Positions 1 through 7,015 of a stretch of 10,965 nt of DNA are shown in pieces. Location of the stretch: the NCBI GenBank assembly GCA_023440945.1, contig JAEZRL010000379.1, forward strand, positions 1-10,965. Direction: 5' to 3'. The notes under the pieces are model-generated. The model was not told the DNA's origin. It did not search any database and was given only the letters and a program-made list of their open reading frames with translations. Within the stretch, counting starts at the first letter, position 1; each line of letters opens with the position of its first letter. The DNA comes from Bacteroidota bacterium (GTDB taxonomy: Bacteria > Bacteroidota > Bacteroidia > Chitinophagales > Chitinophagaceae). Both the position numbers and the translations under genes were made by a program.

Positions 1-1241
1 TTTAATGCTAACGTAGTACGAATAAGGAGAGAAAAAAACACAGCCCAAGCCACTGCAGTGCCCAAACCTGTTTTCTTTACTTTTTCTAATATTGAAGAGA
101 TGTTACGATCTCTCTTAACCTGAAAAAGATTTGCTGCAAACGCCATAAAATAAGGTAACAGATACAAAACACGATGTATATAAACTACTGTAAGTATCAT
201 TATAAATATGGATGTTGCCAGTGCTATCAATAAGGCAATTTGTCTTTTTGCAGATACGATAAAACTTATCAGTGCAAGAAGAATAATTATTGGGCTGAAC
301 TTTAGTACTCTGAAAATTTCTATGAATTGATTAAGGGCATAAGTAGCTACCGATTTGCTTTCATTTGAAGGGCCGGATCTAACATTCGTTTTAAATCCTT
401 CAATTATATTTTGTATCTGAAAAAAGAGATGAGGTATGATCGGTATCAATAACAATATAACTGCAATTAATCCGCCAAAGAAGAATGTAAAAAATGGTTT
501 AAATGATCTCCTTTTTGCATTTTGGTTGCCCTGTAAAGTTTTATGTAAAATGATTAGTTCGGACAGGATAAGTGGATAAAGAAATAATGCTGATGGCCAC
601 ACAAAGAAAGCAACAACTGCAAAGGAGCCTGATAAAAAAATATGCCTGTTTAAAATTCTATTTGATAAGAAGTTTGAATCTTTTCGTAAAAGCCAGCAGG
701 ATGCTATACAAAAGGCAATTGCCCATGCATCTACTCTGCCCATTGTAAAAGCCTGCACAAAGATGGGATCAAGTAGAAATATAAATCCCAAAATAAAGGC
801 AGCCTTTGTTTGTGTTCCTCTTGATAAAAGCCATGCAACAACAGTTATTTCAGCAGCAATTCCACCAAGTATTGCGAATATTCTTGGGCCGTATTGCCCG
901 ATCATTTCATAATTCAACTCCTGTAGAACAGGGCCAATGTACGACCATAAAAAAACAGGTTTATCTAAATTGGTTAGCCAGGCAATTGACCAATTGGTAG
1001 AAGGGTGAAGAATAACTCTGCCGAGGTCAACGATCATAAATTCATCGGAATACAGATACGGTGCAACATCCATTGTTATCAACAGAATAGCGCTTATGAG
1101 GGCTAAAACAACAAAAGAAATTTTCCAATAAATTTTAGAAGAAGATTTTCCTCTTAAAACAGTTTCAGCATTTTGCTCTAATACTTCTTTGCTTGCATTA
1201 GCTTCCGCTAAAAATACATCCCTGTTTTTTTGTAAAATCAT
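1..1241 (-). CDS. GT-C-type integral membrane glycosyltransferase (ArnT/PMT-like), 3' end cut by window
   Basis: The frame opens at an ATG at 1239-1241 and runs without a stop off the left edge, giving the first 413 residues of a protein that should be about 530-550 aa if it matches its neighbour. After a polar N-terminal stretch of about 35 residues comes a membrane helix (about 41-57), then an extracytoplasmic loop with an Asp-Glu pair (D66-E67, SDEFMIVDLGR). This is the position of the acidic catalytic/metal motif of GT-C enzymes such as ArnT and the protein mannosyltransferases. A second conserved Asp is D171 (GRVDAWAIAFC), followed by many hydrophobic helices. The protein is clearly paralogous to the adjacent 1302-2942 product: both have xDAWAIAFCIASCWL-like and WPSALFLYPLI segments. 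GT-C enzymes move a sugar from a polyprenyl-phosphate donor to a periplasmic acceptor; donor and acceptor cannot be read here. It is the last gene of the minus-strand cluster visible, 60 bp after its neighbour. A GT-C function is likely, but a non-catalytic relative cannot be excluded. Confidence 0.8.
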   Translation of the reverse strand, partial: MILQKNRDVFLAEANASKEVLEQNAETVLRGKSSSKIYWKISFVVLALISAILLITMDVAPYLYSDEFMIVDLGRVILHPSTNWSIAWLTNLDKPVFLWSYIGPVLQELNYEMIGQYGPRIFAILGGIAAEITVVAWLLSRGTQTKAAFILGFIFLLDPIFVQAFTMGRVDAWAIAFCIASCWLLRKDSNFLSNRILNRHIFLSGSFAVVAFFVWPSALFLYPLILSELIILHKTLQGNQNAKRRSFKPFFTFFFGGLIAVILLLIPIIPHLFFQIQNIIEGFKTNVRSGPSNESKSVATYALNQFIEIFRVLKFSPIIILLALISFIVSAKRQIALLIALATSIFIMILTVVYIHRVLYLLPYFMAFAANLFQVKRDRNISSILEKVKKTGLGTAVAWAVFFSLLIRTTLAL

Positions 1242-1301
1242 GCTGTTGATTGTTATAAAACCAATTGTTATCTTAACCTTTATTTCAATGGAGGAATAAA
1301 A

Positions 1302-2942
1302 CTATTTTAATGCGATACTTTTCTTCGTACGTGAGTATAACACGTAGGGGCCGTATTCTTCCTGTCCCCTTAAATAAAAAAGCAGGATATCCATGTTTCT
1401 ATTATTTTTTTTCTCCTGTTCTTTTTGAACTGTTGAAACATTGCTTATAAAAAAGTTTTTATTGTATTGAAGTCCTGCTTCTGTTAGTTCATTTTTAAGT
1501 GAAGGCGTTATAGCACTTTGATAAAAAATTGCATAATCCATTTTCGAAAACAATTTTATAAACTCATCTTCAGGTGCATATCCTTTATCAATCCAATTGC
1601 CTTTATCATCATATTCCAGTTGGCCATAAGGTATATAAATTTTCCAGCCTAAAGATCTCGCAGCATAATAAAGTTCATAAGTAAATCCAAGAAACACGTT
1701 GTAATTACCTGCGCCAATAGTGGTTGTTGTAGCTGCTTGTATTCTGTTACGATCCCTTTCATCTTTTCCTATAAAACCCATAACAGAACGTATAAATAAA
1801 GATGTTGCTACAGCCCATATTACCAGAGTAATTAGTGCTGTTTTTTTAATTACATAACTAAGATGGGTATTTCTGTTAAATACATCTTGTTGAAAAAAAC
1901 CTGATGCCAGTACCAGCAGGTAAGGAAGCATATAAAGTAATCTAAGCTCATAAACAAGAGAAGCAAATATCATTGCTATTGCTACAAATGTTACAAAGAT
2001 CAAACCTTTCTCACGTTTGGTTATTGCTCCTATAATGGCTAACAGAGGTAGTACCAGTGAAAGTGTTTTTGTAAACGCTTTTATTAGTTTAAGCCAATAT
2101 TGTGTGCTGAAAAAATCAAAAATCCTTCTACTCGCAGACCTGGATGAGTCAACATTGCTAATAACAATATTATAAGCGTCACCAAAAACTAGTTTGAATT
2201 GCGGAATCATAGGTATTATCAAAAGCGCTGTTGTTACAACTCCTCCAAGAATAAGCCAGAAACCATACACGCTAAATATTCTAAAATTTCTTTTTGGGGT
2301 ATTCAGAAAAAGGGTAGTTTGTATGAACTCATAAGTAATTAAAGGGTAAAGAAATAAAGCAGATGGCCAAATGAATAAAGCCACTACAGCGCAGCCTCCT
2401 GCTGTTGCGAAGCGAATTTTTTTTGTATTTGTTTGATTTGAACGAATTAACCAGCAAGATGCTATACAAAAAGCTATAGCCCAACTGTCCATTCTTGCCA
2501 TCCTCTGTGAAAGAACAAATAATGGATCCAAAAGCAATGAAAGGCTTAAATAGAAAGCTGTATATTGTGAAAGTCCTCTTGCGAGAAGCCATTTCAAAGC
2601 AAAAGTTGCAGCTAAAAGCCCACCCATCAAAGAAGCTATTCTTGGTCCTAACCCTGTGGTACTACCAATTCTATAGCTAAGTTCAGAAATTAATGGCCCC
2701 AAATAAGATGATATAAAAATTGGTTTTTCTTTTGCTACTATCCAATTTGCACTCCAATCTGTATCAGGATTCAAAAACATTCTTCCATAATCGGCAATTT
2801 GTATTTCATCCTTTTGTACACTTGGCAATACATCCAAGGTTGAAACCTGAATCAGGAATATCAGAATTAATGCTAACAGCCACAAAAGCCAAAACTTTTT
2901 TTGACTCGTTAGGTTTTTATAATTATCAAAGAGATAATTCAT
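1302..2942 (-). CDS. GT-C-type integral membrane glycosyltransferase (ArnT/PMT-like)
   Basis: This is a complete 546-aa polytopic membrane protein with about 10-11 hydrophobic helices between residues 15 and 390. A soluble, probably periplasmic C-terminal part follows (about 395-546; RDRNRIQAATTT, then alternating aromatic/charged sequence). The first large loop carries D45-E46 (VQKDEIQIADYGR), the acidic motif typical of GT-C/PMT_2-type enzymes, and a second conserved Asp is D152 (ARMDSWAIAFC). Such enzymes use polyprenyl-phosphate sugars outside the inner membrane. The protein could decorate the repeat unit or, less likely, modify a protein or lipid. It begins 28 bp after the gmd stop and is followed after 60 bp by a close paralog, pointing to tandem duplication. 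The ATG start directly precedes a short polar tail and the first helix, as expected. The family assignment rests on architecture and the DE motif, and the exact activity is unknown. Confidence 0.8.
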   Translation of the reverse strand: MNYLFDNYKNLTSQKKFWLLWLLALILIFLIQVSTLDVLPSVQKDEIQIADYGRMFLNPDTDWSANWIVAKEKPIFISSYLGPLISELSYRIGSTTGLGPRIASLMGGLLAATFALKWLLARGLSQYTAFYLSLSLLLDPLFVLSQRMARMDSWAIAFCIASCWLIRSNQTNTKKIRFATAGGCAVVALFIWPSALFLYPLITYEFIQTTLFLNTPKRNFRIFSVYGFWLILGGVVTTALLIIPMIPQFKLVFGDAYNIVISNVDSSRSASRRIFDFFSTQYWLKLIKAFTKTLSLVLPLLAIIGAITKREKGLIFVTFVAIAMIFASLVYELRLLYMLPYLLVLASGFFQQDVFNRNTHLSYVIKKTALITLVIWAVATSLFIRSVMGFIGKDERDRNRIQAATTTTIGAGNYNVFLGFTYELYYAARSLGWKIYIPYGQLEYDDKGNWIDKGYAPEDEFIKLFSKMDYAIFYQSAITPSLKNELTEAGLQYNKNFFISNVSTVQKEQEKKNNRNMDILLFYLRGQEEYGPYVLYSRTKKSIALK

Positions 2943-2970
2943 TTTAAGATTGTGAACACTTGTAGAAGAA

Positions 2971-4068
2971 TTAACTTACCAGGTATTCCAATTGCATATT
3001 GCCTTTTTCCTCAAACTCTTTCAAATCTGTTTGTATCATTTCTTTTATCATCGTTTGAAGATCATATTTTGGCTCCCACCCTAATTTTCTTTTCGCTTTC
3101 GATGGATCACCAATTAAAAAGTCAACTTCTGTAGGTCTTAAATAAGAGGGATCAATTGCAACAACCTGTTTCCCTACCTCAAATGGAAAATCAATATTTA
3201 AAACTTCTGTTACATATCCTTTTTCATTCAGTCCTTCTCCGGCAAATTCTACCGTTACTCCCACTTCTTTAAATGTCATCTTTACTACATCTCTTACTGT
3301 TGTAGTTATGCCCGTTGCTATTACATAATCGTCGGGTTTATCCTGTTGAAGCATCAGCCACATTGCTTCAATATAATCTTTTGCATGACCCCAATCCCTT
3401 TTAGCATCAAGATTTCCTAAGTACAGGCAATCCTGTAATCCGAGCGATATGGCGGCCACTGCTCTTGTAATTTTCCTTGTGACAAATGTTTCACCACGTA
3501 AAGGGCTTTCATGATTAAAAAGAATACCATTACAGGCAAACATGTTATATGCTTCGCGATAATTTACAATTATCCAGTAGGCATATAGTTTTGCTACAGC
3601 ATAAGGTGACCGTGGGTAAAAAGGAGTTGTTTCTCTTTGAGGAACTTCCTGTACAAGCCCATAAAGTTCTGATGTAGAAGCCTGGTATATTTTTGTTTTA
3701 TTTTCAAAACCCAATGCTCTTACAGCCTCCAGCAAACGTAAAGTTCCTACTCCGTCTGCATTGGCTGTATATTCAGGTATTTCAAAAGAAACTTTTACAT
3801 GCGACATTGCAGCAAGGTTATAAATTTCATCAGGTTGTGTATCTTTTATCAGGCATAATAAACTTGCACTGTCTGTCATATCACCATAATGAAGTTTAAA
3901 CCGAGTGGAATGTTCATGTTTTTCCTTGTACAAATGATCAATTCGATTTGTATTGATAAGAGAAGATCGCCTTTTTATTCCATGAACCATATATCCTTTT
4001 GATAACAGGAATTCAGCAAGGTAAGCTCCGTCTTGTCCGGTGACGCCTGTAATTAAAGCTGTTTTCAT
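2971..4068 (-). CDS. gmd: GDP-mannose 4,6-dehydratase
   Basis: This cytoplasmic NADP-dependent short-chain dehydrogenase/reductase converts GDP-D-mannose to GDP-4-keto-6-deoxy-D-mannose, the first step to GDP-L-fucose and also to GDP-rhamnose, GDP-perosamine and related sugars. The 365-aa length is normal for Gmd. The N-terminal Rossmann motif is GVTGQDG (residues 8-14), followed by the hallmark KRRSS (32-36). The catalytic residues are all in place: T132 and E134 in STSELYG, and Y156/K160 in SPYAVAK. The substrate-binding NHESPLRGETFVTRK segment (185-199) is also present. The gene begins 19 bp after fcl, and the two encode consecutive pathway steps, so GDP-L-fucose is the expected product. 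GDP-mannose must come from genes outside the window. The identification is essentially certain; no truncation or odd feature is visible. Confidence 0.97.
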   Translation of the reverse strand: MKTALITGVTGQDGAYLAEFLLSKGYMVHGIKRRSSLINTNRIDHLYKEKHEHSTRFKLHYGDMTDSASLLCLIKDTQPDEIYNLAAMSHVKVSFEIPEYTANADGVGTLRLLEAVRALGFENKTKIYQASTSELYGLVQEVPQRETTPFYPRSPYAVAKLYAYWIIVNYREAYNMFACNGILFNHESPLRGETFVTRKITRAVAAISLGLQDCLYLGNLDAKRDWGHAKDYIEAMWLMLQQDKPDDYVIATGITTTVRDVVKMTFKEVGVTVEFAGEGLNEKGYVTEVLNIDFPFEVGKQVVAIDPSYLRPTEVDFLIGDPSKAKRKLGWEPKYDLQTMIKEMIQTDLKEFEEKGNMQLEYLVS

Positions 4069-4087
4069 AGTTAGCAGTTTAAGTGCC

Positions 4088-5029
4088 TTAATTTAAAAGG
4101 GCTTTTTTCCTTTCAAGAAAATCCTTGTACACTAATTTTATTCCTTCGTTAAGAGAGACTGTATGTTGCCATCCTAATGCATGCAATCTTGAAACATCTA
4201 ATAGTTTTCGATAAGTGCCGTCAGGTTTAGAAGTATCGAACAGAACAACTCCTTCGTAACCGATAATATTTTTTATGAGATCAGCAAGTTCTGCAATAGA
4301 TACATCCACGCCAGTACCTATGTTTACTATTTCTGTTCCATTATATGTATTCATTAAGAAAATGCATGCATCAGCTAAATCATCAGCAAATAAAAATTCA
4401 CGTTTTGGCGTGCCCGTTCCCCATACTACAACTTCAGGAGATTTGTTCAGTTTAGCTTCATGAAAACGTTGGATAAGCGCAGGCAATACATGTGAATTTG
4501 TATAATGGTAATTGTCTCCAAAACCATAAAGGTTTGTTGGCATTACAGAGATATAATTACAATTGTATTGATCATTATAAGCTTCACATAATTTAATGCC
4601 GGCGATTTTTGCAATAGCATACGGTTCATTTGTTACTTCTAATGGCCCGGAAAGTAAATATTCTTCTTTTATGGGTTGCGGTGCAGCTTTAGGATAAATA
4701 CAGGAAGATCCTAAAAAAAGTAATTTTTTTACATCAAATTTATAAGCTGCATGAATGATGTTTGCAGCAATCATGAGGTTATCATAAATGAAATCTGCTC
4801 TAAAAGTATAATTCGCTAATATTCCTCCAACTTTAGCTGCAGCAATAAAAACATAATCCGGTTTTTCTTTTTCAAAGAAATGTTCTGTTGCCTGCTGATC
4901 TCTAAGATCAAGTTCTGAAGAGAGCACAGTAATTATGTTTCTGTAACCTTTACTCTTCAATGCTTTTAAAAGAGCACTTCCTACCATTCCTGTATGGCCT
5001 GCTATATATATTTTATCAAATGGTTTCAT
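4088..5029 (-). CDS. fcl: GDP-L-fucose synthase (GDP-4-keto-6-deoxymannose 3,5-epimerase-4-reductase)
   Basis: This is a bifunctional NADPH-dependent SDR enzyme (also called WcaG or GMER). It epimerises GDP-4-keto-6-deoxymannose at C3 and C5 and reduces C4 to give GDP-L-fucose. The protein is 313 aa, the usual length. The Rossmann motif is GHTGMVG (11-17). The family signature GSSCIYP (107-113) supplies the catalytic Ser108 and Cys110, EPYAIAK supplies Y137 and K141, and TNSH ends in H180, the partner acid/base of the epimerase reaction in the E. coli enzyme. PTNLYG (164-169) is also conserved. The gene lies immediately before gmd in transcription order and 72 bp after the WcaI-like transferase gene, much like the fcl-gmd-wcaI neighbourhood of the colanic acid cluster. 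No damage is visible. Confidence 0.97.
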   Translation of the reverse strand: MKPFDKIYIAGHTGMVGSALLKALKSKGYRNIITVLSSELDLRDQQATEHFFEKEKPDYVFIAAAKVGGILANYTFRADFIYDNLMIAANIIHAAYKFDVKKLLFLGSSCIYPKAAPQPIKEEYLLSGPLEVTNEPYAIAKIAGIKLCEAYNDQYNCNYISVMPTNLYGFGDNYHYTNSHVLPALIQRFHEAKLNKSPEVVVWGTGTPKREFLFADDLADACIFLMNTYNGTEIVNIGTGVDVSIAELADLIKNIIGYEGVVLFDTSKPDGTYRKLLDVSRLHALGWQHTVSLNEGIKLVYKDFLERKKALLN

Positions 5030-5101
5030 TGAATTGGAATAGTTCTGTTAGATATATTGATTTGTAGCAAGCAATTAATTCAATAACAAATAGCAGTTAG
5101 A

Positions 5102-6355
5102 TCATTGAAAACGGCTTAGGAATTTTGGGAACACGTTTTCTACTGAAAGAAATTCTTCTGCATACCGCCGTGCGTTTCTTTTTATATACTCGTAATTGTT
5201 TACAAAAACATTTTCAATTGCTTTTAGTAAAAAATTTTGATGTGATGGATTTATTACAATTCCTACTTCATGTGTTGATACCAATGTGTGCAAATTGGTG
5301 CCTGGATTGGCCGAAACAATGGCAAGTCCACCTACAGATAATATAGTTGTTAGCTTTGATGGCATAACAAGATCGCCAGCATCCTTTTTTTGTAATACCA
5401 GATGAACATCGGCCATGTTAAGAAGACGATTAAGTTTTTCAACAGGCTGAAGCGGTAAATAAAATACGTTATTGAGGTGCATTTTTTCCGTCATCATCTT
5501 CAGTCGTTCTTTATACGGGCCAGAGCCACAGATTACAAATTTTAGATCATGTAAATGTCTTAATGCATCAGCAACGTCAAGAATGTTTTCAAGGCCCTGT
5601 TTTTCGCCAATTGCACCGGAGTATAAAACAACTCTATCAGATGCACCAAAATCAAATTCTTCTTTCAATAAATTTTTTTGATCGAGTGGATAAAACATTC
5701 TAACATCCACCCAATTTGGAAAAAGGATTATTTCTTTTTTACACCTGCCACTTATTTTTTTTATCATACCGCTTGAAATGCTGCTCACGATATCAGCATT
5801 ATTGAGTATTACCTTTTCTACTTTAAGCAAACTTTTTATCACCAATTCAGATTTTATCATTCTAAGTTCTCTTGCTGCGTCAATTTGCAAATCCTGGATA
5901 TGATATAAAAATTTGGCGCCTTTCATCTTCTTATAAAAAAGTCCGCATAAACCAATTTGGAAGGATGGTGCAACGGTTATAACGTAATCATATTTTCTTT
6001 GAAATAGCAATTGCAAAACTTTAAAGAATGCGAAGCATAAAAAGGTGAAATCAAGAACAATTCTTTTTTTTGAAGTTGGATCCCGGGGAACATATTGAGG
6101 ACATCTGTAAATTTTTATTGGATTGCCCAGATATGATGGTAAAAAACGAAATTCTTTTAAATATCTTTTTGAGCATTTATTGTAAGGTTGCTGCACTTTC
6201 CAAAAAGGATAATATGGATAAGATGTAATAACGGTACATTCAAATCCAAGCTTTGCAAATAATTCTACCATCTCGCCATTGTATTTGCCAATACCTGTGG
6301 GTTCGGGATAATAATTACCGCTGATGAATAAAATACTTTTTTGGGCCGGTTTCAT
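5102..6355 (-). CDS. wcaI: WcaI-family GT4 glycosyltransferase
   Basis: This is a 417-aa GT-B-fold transferase that closely resembles colanic acid glycosyltransferase WcaI. Shared features are NYYPEPTGIGKYNGEMVE near the N-terminus (14-31, including the glycine loop that binds the acceptor side), the PYYPFW segment (47-52), CPQYVP (85-90), HIQDLQIDA (152-160), SSISSGM (191-197) and FPNWVD (212-217). The C-terminal nucleotide-sugar domain shows SGAIGEKQGLE (246-256) and the donor-site stretch DLVMPSKLTTILSVGG (328-343). In colanic acid synthesis WcaI adds an early sugar to the undecaprenyl-linked repeat unit at the cytoplasmic membrane face. Its position next to fcl and gmd makes a GDP-fucose donor plausible but not shown. 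It follows the kinase gene after 141 bp, the second-largest gap in the cluster. That gap has only a weak near match to a -7 box (TACCTTTA on the minus strand, 6412-6419), not enough to call a promoter. Confidence 0.9.
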   Translation of the reverse strand: MKPAQKSILFISGNYYPEPTGIGKYNGEMVELFAKLGFECTVITSYPYYPFWKVQQPYNKCSKRYLKEFRFLPSYLGNPIKIYRCPQYVPRDPTSKKRIVLDFTFLCFAFFKVLQLLFQRKYDYVITVAPSFQIGLCGLFYKKMKGAKFLYHIQDLQIDAARELRMIKSELVIKSLLKVEKVILNNADIVSSISSGMIKKISGRCKKEIILFPNWVDVRMFYPLDQKNLLKEEFDFGASDRVVLYSGAIGEKQGLENILDVADALRHLHDLKFVICGSGPYKERLKMMTEKMHLNNVFYLPLQPVEKLNRLLNMADVHLVLQKKDAGDLVMPSKLTTILSVGGLAIVSANPGTNLHTLVSTHEVGIVINPSHQNFLLKAIENVFVNNYEYIKRNARRYAEEFLSVENVFPKFLSRFQ

Positions 6356-6496
6356 GAGAAATGGTTTTAATCTATTTTATTGGAATAGAAAAAATCATAA
6401 CTGTGTTTTTTTAAAGGTAGGGCCTGCAAGAAGTATTAATTAATAAAAGGGTGGGGATGTAAGTTGTAAATGGTAAAGTGTATAGAAAAAGATGTA

Positions 6497-7012
6497 TCAG
6501 CTTTCTTTTTGGTAAGTTCTGTTCTCATAAATGTTTTCATAACCGAAACCATAACCAAAGCCGAAACCTTTCTTCATAAAGCCACGTGATTTTATGCCGT
6601 TGAATACAATTGCGAGGTTATTGAATGCTTTTATTTTATAATTCTCATCCATTAACTGAACAAGTGTTTTAGAGGTGTAACCATGTCTTACAACAAATAA
6701 AGTTGTGTCGCAATATTCTGCCAAAACAAATGCATCTGCAACCGGATCAACAGGTGAAGTATCTATTACTATCAAATCAAATGTTTCATCAAAGTACTTG
6801 AATAAGGTGTCTAATGTTTCGCCTTTCATTAATTCATCCACATCTTTAGCAAATTTGCCAGCAGGAGCAATAAAAAGATTATTGTGTTGAAGCGTTCGTT
6901 TAATGATCTCATAAGGTTCAGCAACTTCTTCAAAATATTGAATTATGCCTTTTTCATTTTGAAGACCAAAAACTTCAGAAACCTTTGATTTGCGTAGGTC
7001 CATATCCACCAA
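6497..7012 (-). pseudogene. C-terminal fragment of Wzc-like tyrosine autokinase (Walker A'/Walker B and tyrosine tail), downstream of in-frame stop
   Basis: This frame continues, without any shift, directly after the TAA that ends the upstream part. It holds the rest of the BY-kinase domain: Walker A' (VDMDLRKSK, Asp3 and Asp5 counted from the TTG at 7012), the FGLQNEKGI segment, Walker B (LIVIDTSPV, Asp84), and a Gly/Phe/Tyr tail with tyrosines at 154, 158, 162 and 167. Such tyrosine clusters are where these kinases autophosphorylate in trans. It lacks Walker A, which lies before the stop, so it cannot bind ATP alone. If translated separately, possible starts are TTG at 7012 or ATG at 7003, neither with a clear ribosome binding site. 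The usual proline-rich PPNPxELL-like segment is replaced by KFAKDVDELM (53-62), so this kinase is a divergent member. It is best read as the 3' part of one interrupted gene spanning 6497-8788 (763 codons in all, normal for the family). Confidence 0.85.
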
Positions 7013-7015
7013 TTA
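7013..7015 (-). other. In-frame premature stop (TAA) inside kinase Walker A' strand
   Basis: On the minus strand the codons read AAA GTT TAA TTG GTG GAT ATG GAC, that is K-V-stop-L-V-D-M-D. BY-kinases normally read KV, one hydrophobic residue, then LVDxDLR. A single change, TTA (Leu) to TAA, at window position 7014 would account for the stop. No base is gained or lost, since the reading frame is the same on both sides. This could be a true nonsense mutation, a sequencing error, or, less likely, a read-through site. Confidence 0.9.

Noticed and set aside
806..1000. Plus-strand open frames of 60-109 codons lying across the minus-strand genes (for example at 806-1000, 2720-2947, 7032-7361 and 9842-10087)
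   Set aside because: They are antisense shadows of clearly conserved minus-strand coding sequences. Their translations are low in recognisable domains and rich in Leu/Phe/Ser, as expected from reverse reading of AT-rich genes.
6412..6419. Internal promoter before the WcaI-like gene (TACCTTTA)
   Set aside because: It misses the final G of the TAnnTTTG consensus, and no TTG was found at proper spacing. It is too weak to list as a promoter.
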